63,997 nucleotides of DNA from Cytophaga sp. FL35. GTDB taxonomy: Bacteria > Bacteroidota > Bacteroidia > Flavobacteriales > Flavobacteriaceae. Of this stretch, positions 8,970 to 17,745 are shown one piece after another. A program made the translations under genes and the position numbers. Positions within the stretch are counted from its first letter, which is position 1, and each line of letters begins with the position of its first letter. The DNA is taken from assembly GCF_014349235.1 (NCBI RefSeq), contig NZ_JACSOH010000023.1, forward strand, positions 1 through 63,997. Direction: 5' to 3'. The notes under the pieces were generated by a model, which saw nothing but the letters and a program-made list of their open reading frames with translations, ran no database searches and was not told where the DNA came from.

Positions 8970-10130
8970 ATGGCTATGAATACTAGAAACGGATTTCGCT
9001 TCACTCCCTATGAAGCACCCGAACAAACTCCATTTGAAAGACTTTTTGAAATTTTTCAAGAACTCATAACGCACACGTCCGGCGATTTTGATGAGGCTAT
9101 CGACTGGTTAAGGGAATTGGATAAAGAATATGAACTAACGGATGATGAATATACCATTGATGACTTTATTGAAGAGTTAAAGGCGAAGGGTTACATCAGA
9201 GAAGAATTTGAAAACGGAGGCGATGAATCAGGAAATGGAAAAGAAGGTGAAGACGGAGATGGAAAAGGCCAAATTTCCATTACGGCAAAATTAGAACGTC
9301 TTATAAGACAAAGAGCCTTAGATCAAATTTTTGGTAAACTTAAACGACATGGTGCCGGTAACCACAAAACCGGTAAATCTGGGCAAGGAGATGAGCATAC
9401 GGGAGACTTAAGGGAGTACCGTTATGGAGATGGTCTAGAAAATATTTCTATGACCGAAAGTCTTAAAAATGCCCAAGTCAATCATGGCATAGGTAGTTTC
9501 TCCCTAAACGAAGACGACTTGGTGGTAGAAGATACCCAATACAAGGCCCAAATGAGCACGGTACTCATGATCGATATAAGCCATAGCATGATTTTATATG
9601 GCGAGGACCGTATCACTCCTGCCAAAAAAGTGGCGATGGCCCTAGCGGAACTTATTACCACTAGATACCCCAAGGATACTTTGGACATTTTGGTTTTTGG
9701 TAATGACGCTTGGCCCATTACCATAAAGGAATTACCGTATTTAAAGGTAGGTCCGTACCATACCAATACGGTCGCAGGATTGCGACTTGCAATGGATTTG
9801 CTTAGGCGTAAACGAAATACCAATAAGCAGATATTTATGATTACGGATGGTAAGCCTAGTTGTTTAAGGCTCCCAGACGGCAACTATTATAAAAACAGTG
9901 TAGGATTGGATGATTACATTGTTGAAAAATGTTACAATATGGCCAGACAGGCCAGAAAACTTCATATTCCCATTACCACCTTTATGATAGCTCAAGACCC
10001 CTATTTAATGAGGTTCGTGCGTCATTTTACCGAAGCTAATAAGGGGAAAGCTTTTTTTACCGGATTAAAGAACTTGGGGGAAATGATTTTTGAGGATTAT
10101 GAGACCAACAGAAGAAAAAGAATGAAATAA
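8970..10130 (+). CDS. von Willebrand factor A domain protein
   Basis: A 386-residue cytoplasmic protein (second possible start at 8976). The N-terminal 110 residues are acidic and helical; a Gly/Asp-rich linker follows ('GGDESGNGKEGEDGDGKG'). The VWA domain spans about 195-380 with a complete MIDAS metal site: Asp202-x-Ser204-x-Ser206 (DISHS), a Thr in HTNTVAG and the Asp of 'ITDGKPS'. It lies 51 bp upstream of a Mg-chelatase-like AAA+ ATPase, the classic MoxR/ChlI plus VWA/ChlD arrangement used to remodel or insert metal into client proteins. The client is not encoded next to it. Confidence 0.88.
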   Translation: MAMNTRNGFRFTPYEAPEQTPFERLFEIFQELITHTSGDFDEAIDWLRELDKEYELTDDEYTIDDFIEELKAKGYIREEFENGGDESGNGKEGEDGDGKGQISITAKLERLIRQRALDQIFGKLKRHGAGNHKTGKSGQGDEHTGDLREYRYGDGLENISMTESLKNAQVNHGIGSFSLNEDDLVVEDTQYKAQMSTVLMIDISHSMILYGEDRITPAKKVAMALAELITTRYPKDTLDILVFGNDAWPITIKELPYLKVGPYHTNTVAGLRLAMDLLRRKRNTNKQIFMITDGKPSCLRLPDGNYYKNSVGLDDYIVEKCYNMARQARKLHIPITTFMIAQDPYLMRFVRHFTEANKGKAFFTGLKNLGEMIFEDYETNRRKRMK

Positions 10131-10181
10131 TTGCGAAATTGGTAAGTAACTTACCTTTTAGATCAAACTGAAAAAGAGAGC

Positions 10182-11651
10182 ATGAATAACGATTATTTAA
10201 AAATTAAAACACTTGGTGAGCTCAAGGCCACAGGTTACCGGACTAAAAGTATAAAGGATGAACTAAGGGATAACCTAAGGGATAATATAAAGGAAGGAAA
10301 AAATAGTTTTGAAGGTGTTTGGGGTTATGAAAACTCCGTAATTCCACAATTGGAAAGAGCTATTTTATCTCGTCATAATATTAACTTATTAGGTTTAAGA
10401 GGTCAGGCAAAAACCCGATTGGCCCGTTTAATGGTAAATCTGTTGGATGAGTGGGTTCCCATTGTAAAAGGTTCGGAAATAAATGATGACCCGCTTCAAC
10501 CCATGTCCCGTTTTGCCATGGAACTCCTAAAGGAAAAAGGGGACGACACTCCTATTTCTTGGTTACACCGAGAGGAGCGTTTTTCTGAAAAATTGGCTAC
10601 TCCAGATGTAACGGTCGCAGATTTAATTGGTGATGTAGACCCCATAAAGGCTGCAAATTTAAAACTGAGCTATGCAGATGACCGGGTCATACACTATGGA
10701 ATGATTCCACGCGCAAATCGATGTATATTTGTTATTAATGAATTGCCAGATTTACAGGCCAGAATACAAGTTTCACTTTTTAATATTTTAGAGGAAGGTG
10801 ATATTCAAATTAGAGGGTTTAAACTTCGTTTGCCTCTGGATATTCAATTTGTATTTACCGCCAACCCGGAAGATTACACCAATAGGGGAAGCATTGTTAC
10901 CCCTCTAAAAGATCGTATAGGCTCTCAAATACTAACACATTATCCTGAAACCGTAGAAATTGCAAGAAAAATTACTGCTCAAGAGGCTAAATTAGATGAT
11001 AGACAGTCAGGTGCTGTGTATGTGCCGGAACTTGCCAAAGACTTGCTGGAACAAATTGGCTTTGAGGCAAGAAACAGTGAGTACGTAGATGCCAAAAGTG
11101 GAGTGAGTGCGCGAACGAGCATTACAGCTTATGAAAATCTCTTAAGCACTGCAGAAAGAAGGGCATTGACCACAGGAGCAGATAGTACCATGGTAAGGCT
11201 TAGTGATTTTCTGGGCGTGATACCTTCCATTACAGGAAAAATTGAATTGGTCTATGAAGGGGAACAAGAAGGAGCGGATTCCGTTGCAGAGATTTTAATA
11301 GACGATGCGGTAAAAAGTCTGTTTCCAGAGTACTTTCCTAAAATAAATAAGCTTGAAAAGAAAGATGCGGTAACCCCTTATGATGAATTGGTATCATGGT
11401 TTTTTCAAGGTGAAGGTTTTGAGCTTTTGGATGATTTTACGGATGAAGAATACAAAAGGGCCTTGGATGGTATTCCAGCGCTTAATCAATTGATAAAAGA
11501 GTATCAGCCAGATTTCCCAAAAGAAGATGTCTATTTCTTAAAGGAATTAGTCCTTTGGGGATTGGTTTCCCATAAAAAACTGAGCAAAAGTCGCTTTTCG
11601 GAAGGTTATCAGTTCAAGGATTTATACGGTAGCTTTATTAGCGGACTTTAA
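10182..11651 (+). CDS. AAA+ ATPase, magnesium-chelatase-like, partner of VWA protein
   Basis: A 489-residue ATPase with Walker A GLRGQAKT (71-78, Lys77-Thr78), Walker B-like 'FVINELPDL' (Asn186-Glu187 in place of the usual Asp-Glu), sensor region 'FTANPEDYTNRGSIVTPLKDRIG' and a helical lid. The Asn in the Walker B position appears characteristic of this ChlI-like subfamily rather than a defect. It probably works as a hexameric chaperone with the upstream VWA protein, which would bind a metal-dependent adaptor or client. There are no biosynthetic chlorophyll or cobalamin genes nearby, so a metal-chelatase role in pigment synthesis is unlikely. Confidence 0.85.
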   Translation: MNNDYLKIKTLGELKATGYRTKSIKDELRDNLRDNIKEGKNSFEGVWGYENSVIPQLERAILSRHNINLLGLRGQAKTRLARLMVNLLDEWVPIVKGSEINDDPLQPMSRFAMELLKEKGDDTPISWLHREERFSEKLATPDVTVADLIGDVDPIKAANLKLSYADDRVIHYGMIPRANRCIFVINELPDLQARIQVSLFNILEEGDIQIRGFKLRLPLDIQFVFTANPEDYTNRGSIVTPLKDRIGSQILTHYPETVEIARKITAQEAKLDDRQSGAVYVPELAKDLLEQIGFEARNSEYVDAKSGVSARTSITAYENLLSTAERRALTTGADSTMVRLSDFLGVIPSITGKIELVYEGEQEGADSVAEILIDDAVKSLFPEYFPKINKLEKKDAVTPYDELVSWFFQGEGFELLDDFTDEEYKRALDGIPALNQLIKEYQPDFPKEDVYFLKELVLWGLVSHKKLSKSRFSEGYQFKDLYGSFISGL

Positions 11652-11673
11652 AATAAGCGAAATTCCAATGTAT

Positions 11674-11710
11674 AAAAAGCCCCATCCATATATCAATGGT
11701 TGGGGCTTTT
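11674..11710. terminator. Bidirectional intrinsic terminator
   Basis: AAAAGCCCCA... / ...TTGGGGCTTTT forms a strong stem with A and T tracts at both sides, between the convergent AAA+ and histidine kinase genes; it can serve both. Confidence 0.85.
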
Positions 11711-11730
11711 ATCTATCCTAATATTCGTTG

Positions 11731-13227
11731 TTACATTTGGTATGCAGGAAGGTTAAAAATAAAGGAACTTCCTTCCTTAGGTTTACTCAATACGGTAATG
11801 GTAGTATCGTGTAAATCCATTATTTTTTTCACAATGGCCAAACCTAGTCCATGTCCCTGTTTTTTTGAATCGGCACTTTTGTCCACTTGTTTGTAACGGT
11901 CAAAAATATAGGGCTGTTCATTAACAGGTATACCAGTTCCGGTATCGGTAATATTGATTTCAACGTTTTTTCCTTTTTTATGAAGGGCCAAGGTTACCTT
12001 TCCCTTTGGTTCTGTATATTTTATGGCATTTTCAATTAAATTTTGCAGAGCTCTTTCCACCAGACTTACATCGGCAAAGACCAGACAATTTTCTTCTGGG
12101 TTGTCCAATTCCAATTCTATTTCTTTTTTCTGGGCAATAACCCTGAATTTTGCTATTAGATCATGGGAAAGTTCGGTAATGGAAAAAGGCTCCTTTACGG
12201 GTACTACCTGTTCTGCCTCTAACTTGGAATATTCAAAAAGCTGATTGATCAAGTTGGAAAGCTTATCCACATTATCATGGGTAATTTGTAGATATTCGTC
12301 CTTTTCTTCTTCCGTTAACGAATCTCGCTTAATCTGTAATGTTTCAATATATCCTTTAAGAACGGCCAAAGGGGTTCTAAGGTCATGTGAAACGTTGGCT
12401 ATAAGTTCCCTTCTTAATTGATCTATGGATTGCATTTTATCCATATTACTTACAATACTATCTGCCATTTCATTAAAGGACTTGGCAAATACCTCAATGT
12501 CCGATTTTTCTGGATGGGCAATTCTAGCCTTAAGATCACCATCGTGGAATTTTCTAACCGTACGAGTGATAAGACGCAAATTTTTGGTAATGAACCAAAT
12601 TGCCAATAGACCTATTATTACAGAAAACAACATGGTCAGCAAGGTCGCGCCCACGCCAAGCCTGGTAAAATACTGACTCATTAAATTATCGCTTACCTCC
12701 TGAAACTTCTTTCCGGCAAGGACAATATAGATATATCCTTCGTGACCATCAACGCTATAGGGTGCAGCAGAAAAAATCTTTTTCTCTCCGGGATTTCTGG
12801 GATCATCACCCAAAATAAAACGGGTACCACCATCGGCAATAAAAGATTCAATAGGAATTAAATCCACGTTTTTTGCGGCATCCTTATCTTCTGGATCCAG
12901 AACAACCGAGTAAAGAATCTCCCCAGATTTACCAAGTAAATACACCTCAATACTTTGATTAACGGCCATCATATCGTGCATTAAGTCGCCAAAAAGCGCC
13001 TTGTTAACGCTGCCATCTTCCATAAAAGGGGAGGCGCCATTAAATTTTTCGGCAATGACATGGTTTGCAACTTCGGCATTAAGCCTTTGAGTAGTTTCTT
13101 GGCTATGCTTGTTTGCAAAATAACCGGTGATAAATATGTAGGATGCCCCCATAAGTAGGACCAAACCAATAAAGGCCAGCCATAATTTTTTTACCAATTT
13201 TGGGGTTAGCGTCTTTTCACTTTTCAT
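11731..13227 (-). CDS. Sensor histidine kinase (HAMP, HisKA, HATPase)
   Basis: A 498-residue membrane kinase: transmembrane helix 13-36, a periplasmic sensor domain of about 155 residues, a second helix about 190-214, HAMP about 215-268, dimerisation/phosphoacceptor domain with His281 in 'ANVSHDLRTPLAVLKG', and an ATPase domain with N box 'LIENAIKYT', G1 'DTGTGIP' and G2 'GHGLGLAIV'. Its start overlaps the response regulator stop by 4 bp, so the pair is translationally coupled. The periplasmic domain resembles dCache/LuxQ-type sensors only loosely; the signal is unknown. A downstream terminator is shared with the AAA+ gene. Confidence 0.94.
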   Translation of the reverse strand: MKSEKTLTPKLVKKLWLAFIGLVLLMGASYIFITGYFANKHSQETTQRLNAEVANHVIAEKFNGASPFMEDGSVNKALFGDLMHDMMAVNQSIEVYLLGKSGEILYSVVLDPEDKDAAKNVDLIPIESFIADGGTRFILGDDPRNPGEKKIFSAAPYSVDGHEGYIYIVLAGKKFQEVSDNLMSQYFTRLGVGATLLTMLFSVIIGLLAIWFITKNLRLITRTVRKFHDGDLKARIAHPEKSDIEVFAKSFNEMADSIVSNMDKMQSIDQLRRELIANVSHDLRTPLAVLKGYIETLQIKRDSLTEEEKDEYLQITHDNVDKLSNLINQLFEYSKLEAEQVVPVKEPFSITELSHDLIAKFRVIAQKKEIELELDNPEENCLVFADVSLVERALQNLIENAIKYTEPKGKVTLALHKKGKNVEINITDTGTGIPVNEQPYIFDRYKQVDKSADSKKQGHGLGLAIVKKIMDLHDTTITVLSKPKEGSSFIFNLPAYQM

Positions 13228-13922
13228 AGAACAATATCTTCATTAAACTTATAACCTACGCCCCAAGTGGTAAGTATATAGGAGGGGTTGGCCATATCCG
13301 ACTCTATTTTGGCCCTTAGCCTATTTATATGGGAATTGACCGTATGCTCATAGCCGTCAAAATTATAGCCCCAAATAATGTTCAGTAATTCTGTTCTACT
13401 ATAGTTCCTGCCTGGGTTGGATGCCATAAGGACCAAAAGTTCAAACTCTTTTGGGGAAAGCTCCACTTTATTACCTTTCAGCAAAACCTTTCTTTTATCG
13501 ATATTGATCTGCAACCCTTCAAATTCAATAGTAGAAGATTCTTCAACAACAGTTTGCTTGTTGTCCGTACGTCTTAATACCGCTTTGATCCTAGCCAAAA
13601 GCTCTCTAATGCTAAAGGGTTTAGTTATATAATCATCCGCTCCGATCTCGAGTCCTAAAACACGATCAATTTCTTCAGATTTGGCGGTAAGCATAATAAC
13701 TGGGGTCTGCTTTTGTGCCCTTAACTTCTTACATACTTCCACACCGTCCATGGAGGGAAGGGTCAAATCCAAAAGAACCAGGTCATAGTCCTTTTCCAAA
13801 GCCATCTCCAATCCTTCTTTTCCATCCCTCGCCTTGGAAGTGGAATAAATCAAGTCCGTAAGGTGAATTTCCAACAGCTTGATGATTTCGGGATCATCTT
13901 CTATTATCAGTATATCTTTCAT
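13224..13922 (-). CDS. OmpR/PhoB-family response regulator
   Basis: A 232-residue regulator with an N-terminal receiver (acidic pocket Glu8-Asp9-Asp10, phosphoacceptor Asp52 in 'LVLLDLTLPSMDG', Thr in 'VIMLTAKS', Lys in 'DYITKPFS') and a C-terminal winged helix DNA-binding domain with 'HTVNSHINRLRAKIE'. It is the partner of the adjacent histidine kinase, which it precedes and overlaps by 4 bp. Target genes cannot be deduced; the divergently placed spondin lipoprotein gene is 234 bp away and is one candidate. Confidence 0.95.
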   Translation of the reverse strand: MKDILIIEDDPEIIKLLEIHLTDLIYSTSKARDGKEGLEMALEKDYDLVLLDLTLPSMDGVEVCKKLRAQKQTPVIMLTAKSEEIDRVLGLEIGADDYITKPFSIRELLARIKAVLRRTDNKQTVVEESSTIEFEGLQINIDKRKVLLKGNKVELSPKEFELLVLMASNPGRNYSRTELLNIIWGYNFDGYEHTVNSHINRLRAKIESDMANPSYILTTWGVGYKFNEDIVL

Positions 13923-14104
13923 AATGTATTAAATACGAATGACGCTAAAAAGTATCACACAATTATCACAAGAGCGGTTATATCCTAAATCATTAGGATT
14001 ATAAGGCCATAAATAATCATCAGGATATTGATTTGGTCGTAGTTTTTATTAAAAACTCACAGAAATATTACATAATTAATAATAAAGTTTAAGTTTTTGT
14101 GATC

Positions 14105-14132
14105 TTGTCATGATGTAGCTGTGGTTAGTTTG
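14105..14132 (+). promoter_or_regulatory. Possible promoter of the spondin lipoprotein gene
   Basis: TTG at 14105 and TTAGTTTG at 14125 are separated by 17 bases, close to the Bacteroidota TTG-N17-23-TAnnTTTG consensus with one mismatch, 24 bases ahead of the start codon. Confidence 0.4.
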
Positions 14133-14156
14133 CTATGAATCTAAAACAGCATTATT

Positions 14157-15671
14157 ATGAAAACAAAAAAACTACTTTTATTAATGGTTGGTGTTTTTCT
14201 GCTTGCCTTTGCTTCATGCGAAGAGGACAACGAAATACCTGTAGTGGAAAATACGAATGAATCCAGTAATCCTACAACCGAACCCGAAGCTTCTGAAGAA
14301 GGGGAGGAGGAAGTGGAAGAAGAAATGGTCGCCATGGCAGACTTTACCGTAACTATAGAAAACGTAGTTACTCCAAAACCTATTTTTGAAAGCGGTGTTT
14401 TTGCAGTTCCAGTAGGTCAAAGTGGACCGGCACCCTTATTTCCTGGAGATGCCTATGCGTTTGAAATCAATGCAGGTCCACATGTTCTTCCCGGAGATGG
14501 AGGTACAAGATTATCGTTTGTAACTATGTTTGTACAATCAAACGATTTGTTTTTTGCACCTAACGAAGAAGGCATTGCTTTGTATGAAGAAAATGGGGCT
14601 CCTATCTGTGGCGATGGACCGGTAGATGTTACCGACCAAGTTTTATTATGGGACGCAGGTACGGAGGTAAACGAACAGACGGGCGGCCCCAATCAAAAAC
14701 CACAACAAGCCCCTGATGCTATGGATCAAGGAGAAGATGAAAATGGCGTGGTAACGGAAGTTAAAGACAATAGCTGTGCATTTGGCAACGAATTACCCAC
14801 AGTGGCAGAAGTAATTAAGGTGACTATAGAATTGGTTGCTCCTGCAAGGTTCAAAGTGAAAATCAAAAATGTCTCAACCGCAACGACCATTTCAGTTCCA
14901 GCACAAGGAGAAAATGCCAAAGCTGCTGTGCCAATTTCTCCAGGGGTATTTGCTGTTCACACGGCACCGGCTCCATTTTTTGTTGAGGGAGAAGCTGCTG
15001 CAGGTGCAGGATTGATTGCTAGCGAAACAGGAGTAGAGGATGTGGCCGAAGACGGATTTTTGGATGCCCTATATATGGACACCAAAGCGGCAACGGGTCT
15101 AATTGTCCCTTTGTCTCCAGGAGCTTGGGCTGTACATAAGGAAGGAATTATGCCTTTGTTCGAAAAAAACATGCCTGATTTTGGTGAAGGGTTAGAAGGT
15201 CTTGCAGAAGATGGGAACGTAGCTATGTTAGGTGAGTCACTTATGAACAAGGAAGGTATTATGGAGTCAGGAATTTTTAATACCCCAGTTGGTGCTTCTG
15301 AACCAGGACCCATTGGACCAGGAGGTCAATACCAATTTTCTTTTACCGCAGAAGAAGGCTACCAACTATCTTTAGCTACTATGTTTGTGCAAAGTAATGA
15401 TTGGTTTTACAGTTTTAAACCTGAAGGATTGCCATTGTTCAAAGATGGTGAGGCCATGATGGGTGATGTAACTGAATACATTTATCTATTTGACGCAGGA
15501 ACAGAAATTGATGAGTACCCTGGGGCCGGTATTGCTCAAGTGATAAGACAGGGGGACATGGATGCAGGGGAGATGGACTCCAATTCAAATGTAAGAGTAG
15601 TGACCGGTGAGGAATTTGATAATATCCCGGCCAACTCCTATGTTCTCAAAGTATCCATCGAAGCCAATTAA
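14157..15671 (+). CDS. Lipoprotein with two spondin domains
   Basis: A 504-residue lipoprotein (lipobox Cys21, 'LLAFASCEED') with an acidic Glu-rich spacer (about 22-55). Spondin-type domains are recognisable twice: at about 57-240 ('ADFTVTIENVVTPKPIFESG', 'ATMFVQSND', 'LWDAGTEVNE') and in the C-terminal part, where 'FKVKIKNVSTAT' begins a second copy whose tail 'SLATMFVQSNDWFYS', 'YLFDAGTEIDEYPG' closely repeats the first. The second copy carries an insert with internal Ala/Gly-rich repeats ('ISPGVFAVHTAPAP', 'LSPGAWAVHKEG'). Spondin domains mediate protein or matrix contacts at the surface in eukaryotes; in bacteria the function is unknown. Confidence 0.85.
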   Translation: MKTKKLLLLMVGVFLLAFASCEEDNEIPVVENTNESSNPTTEPEASEEGEEEVEEEMVAMADFTVTIENVVTPKPIFESGVFAVPVGQSGPAPLFPGDAYAFEINAGPHVLPGDGGTRLSFVTMFVQSNDLFFAPNEEGIALYEENGAPICGDGPVDVTDQVLLWDAGTEVNEQTGGPNQKPQQAPDAMDQGEDENGVVTEVKDNSCAFGNELPTVAEVIKVTIELVAPARFKVKIKNVSTATTISVPAQGENAKAAVPISPGVFAVHTAPAPFFVEGEAAAGAGLIASETGVEDVAEDGFLDALYMDTKAATGLIVPLSPGAWAVHKEGIMPLFEKNMPDFGEGLEGLAEDGNVAMLGESLMNKEGIMESGIFNTPVGASEPGPIGPGGQYQFSFTAEEGYQLSLATMFVQSNDWFYSFKPEGLPLFKDGEAMMGDVTEYIYLFDAGTEIDEYPGAGIAQVIRQGDMDAGEMDSNSNVRVVTGEEFDNIPANSYVLKVSIEAN

Positions 15672-15703
15672 AAATGCTTTAAGGAAGAATCGCTATGAAA
15701 ACT

Positions 15704-15732
15704 AAAGAGCCCTAATATATTTAGGGCTCTTT
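15704..15732. terminator. Bidirectional intrinsic terminator
   Basis: AAAGAGCCCTAA / TTAGGGCTCTTT forms a 12-bp stem with a 5-base loop between the convergent spondin gene and the membrane protein gene. Confidence 0.85.
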
Positions 15733-15753
15733 AATACTATTTGGAGAATAGAA

Positions 15754-16236
15754 TTATTCCCAAGAATCTATATGTTGATTTTCTTCATCCATATTATAGT
15801 GTCCTACCAAGGTTTTCCTAAAATGAATGGCCATAAAACTAAGTGCTACCAATGATATTTGCAAAATAAAAAGCAAAATACCAACTGGCCAGAACGTATT
15901 GGGAATTACATGGGAAGCAAAATCAAACGAGGATAATAAGGTGGTCAAAGTTTGAAAAGCATAGAACAGATATAACAGAATAACCACATATAGCAAATAC
16001 TCCGTTATTTTCATTTGTGGATCGGTATGTTCATATTCCTTTATCTTAAACCGGAGTACATATAAAAATAATAGGTGTACCAGACTAAATAGTGGAAATG
16101 CAAAATTTTCCCAATTTAAAACAGGAAAACTATTGGTGAACAATCCGTAAAAATTTAAGATGGATAGCACTATTATGAGAACTACAGTCGTATAAATAGT
16201 CCTTTTCCAAGGCAGTAGCGTTTCTAAAATCTTCAT
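15754..16236 (-). CDS. Integral membrane protein of unknown function
   Basis: A 160-residue protein starting at the ATG at 16236 (a longer TTG start at 16254 adds only six residues). Four hydrophobic segments of membrane length are visible (about 10-31, 40-62, 75-105 and 115-140), and the C-terminus 'NMDEENQHIDSWE' is acidic. I do not recognise a family. It lies alone between the spondin gene terminator and a gene for another small membrane protein in the same direction 180 bp upstream. Confidence 0.65.
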   Translation of the reverse strand: MKILETLLPWKRTIYTTVVLIIVLSILNFYGLFTNSFPVLNWENFAFPLFSLVHLLFLYVLRFKIKEYEHTDPQMKITEYLLYVVILLYLFYAFQTLTTLLSSFDFASHVIPNTFWPVGILLFILQISLVALSFMAIHFRKTLVGHYNMDEENQHIDSWE

Positions 16237-16415
16237 ACCAAATGCAATTATCAAGAATAAACTAAAAACAAGTTCAACGTATCTTGAAAATGGTTTATTT
16301 AAAATATTCGATTAACCGCATTTTAAATCAGCCAAGCCAACCTATAGTGCGGGGGAACTAAAAGTTGATGGTGAAAGTAAATATTTTATTGACAACTACT
16401 TATAAATTTCGATGA

Positions 16416-16850
16416 TTAGCTAAGAATCCCTTTTTCATGTAATTTTTTGGAGTAGAGAACCAGCAGAATACTGATAATAATAATGATTACAGGAAAAACC
16501 ATAGCGCTTTTGCCAAATACCTCAAAGGTATTGCTTAGAAAAAATTGGTAGACGTTTTGGACTATGACACCCAGAAATGATATTATATATAACGTTTTTG
16601 CCCATTTCTTTCTAAACAATAAGGCTATACTACCTAAAAGACCTGCCCAAACGGCGATGGCAAATGCCCCAGTTACCCAAGCCGGTCTTACTGCGTATAG
16701 TTTTTGTTGGTCTTCAGGTAATTGAGCTAGATCATCTAAACTCATAAAGGCGTCTGCCAAATAGGAAAGAACACCAACAAGATTCCATAAGACCGCTAAT
16801 ACGGCGATGACCCAAAACACCGTGCTTGGTCTTTTAACAGCGTTATCCAT
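16416..16850 (-). CDS. Four-helix membrane protein, conserved in Bacteroidota
   Basis: A 144-residue protein with four predicted membrane helices (about 10-33, 55-82, 86-108 and 115-135). The pattern 'VFWVIAVLAVLWNLVGVLSYL' and a conserved-looking loop 'MSLDDLAQLPEDQQKLYAVRPAWVTGAFA' match a family of small membrane proteins commonly annotated only as hypothetical or, on thin evidence, sugar transporter. No transport signature is seen, so I leave the function open. It is divergent from the truA-like gene. Confidence 0.7.
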   Translation of the reverse strand: MDNAVKRPSTVFWVIAVLAVLWNLVGVLSYLADAFMSLDDLAQLPEDQQKLYAVRPAWVTGAFAIAVWAGLLGSIALLFRKKWAKTLYIISFLGVIVQNVYQFFLSNTFEVFGKSAMVFPVIIIIISILLVLYSKKLHEKGILS

Positions 16851-16917
16851 AATTATTAATGATTGGTTGTCTTTACAAAGTACAAAAAAATGCCTAGTTT
16901 GCTATATTTAAATTCGG

Positions 16918-17703
16918 ATGCAGAAGCAACGCTATTATTACTTGATACAGTTACAATACCTTGGTTTTAGGTATAGTGGCTGGCAACATCAGCCAGGGCA
17001 AAAAACCATTGAATCCATGTTGCAAAAAACCTTGAAATTTGTGCTCCCTGGAAGAAGTGGCAAAGTTTTGGGAGCTGGTAGAACAGACGCGAAAGTTTCG
17101 GCCTTGGATATGAAATTCGAGCTGTTTTTGGAAGATGAGCCTCTAGAGGATTTGTTTGGATTTCAAGAGCTGTTCAATAAAAACCTTCCGCCGGATATAA
17201 GAATTTTGAATATCAACAAAACTGATTCCAAATTCAATATTATACAAGATGCCAAGGAGAAAGAGTACCTTTATTTATTTTCCTTTGGCGAAAAGAACCA
17301 TCCTTTTTGTGCTCCATTTTTAGCGAACATCCTTGACGATTTAGATATAGAACTGATGATGAAAGCTGCCAAATTGTTTGAAGGAACCCATGATTTTTTA
17401 GCATATACCGCTCGATTGCGTGAGGGAACCCGCACCCTTAGAACAATTACGCACTGTTCACTCACTGAAAACACCCTTTTAAAAGCCAATTTCTTTCCTA
17501 AAAAAAGCTATGTGTTTACGGTAAGGGGAAATGGTTTTATGAGGTACCAAATCAGAATGATGATGGGAGCTCTAATACAATTGGGAAGGGGAGAACTTAC
17601 CTTGGCGGATATTGAAAACACCCTTTCACCTAATGCGAGCATTGAACTTAACTTTGTGGCTCCTGGATCAGGGCTCCTTTTAAATAGGCTTGACTTTACT
17701 TAA
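16918..17703 (+). CDS. truA: tRNA pseudouridine synthase A family, divergent paralogue
   Basis: A 261-residue TruA-fold protein that would convert uridines of the tRNA anticodon arm (positions 38-40 in TruA) to pseudouridine. The catalytic Asp57 sits in 'GAGRTDAKVSALD'; the classical motif is GRTDAGVHA, so the Gly and His following the Asp are replaced by Lys and Ser. The C-terminal 'GNGFMRYQIRMMMGALIQLGRGEL' motif is well preserved. It reads into corA 42 bp downstream. The altered motif suggests one of the second TruA-like copies found in Bacteroidota, so the exact tRNA position is uncertain. Confidence 0.8.
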   Translation: MQKQRYYYLIQLQYLGFRYSGWQHQPGQKTIESMLQKTLKFVLPGRSGKVLGAGRTDAKVSALDMKFELFLEDEPLEDLFGFQELFNKNLPPDIRILNINKTDSKFNIIQDAKEKEYLYLFSFGEKNHPFCAPFLANILDDLDIELMMKAAKLFEGTHDFLAYTARLREGTRTLRTITHCSLTENTLLKANFFPKKSYVFTVRGNGFMRYQIRMMMGALIQLGRGELTLADIENTLSPNASIELNFVAPGSGLLLNRLDFT

Positions 17704-17745
17704 GATAATTGTCATCTAGCTATCTTTATAAAAACTAAAGTACAA

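Noticed and set aside
8970-11651. Magnesium chelatase for chlorophyll or cobalt chelatase for cobalamin
   Set aside because: No porphyrin or corrin genes adjoin and the large H subunit is missing; the pair belongs to the general VWA/AAA+ group.
14957-15313. A long ORF (118 codons) on the minus strand inside the spondin gene
   Set aside because: It is a shadow of the repetitive Gly/Ala/Pro-rich coding sequence and has no leader or plausible product.
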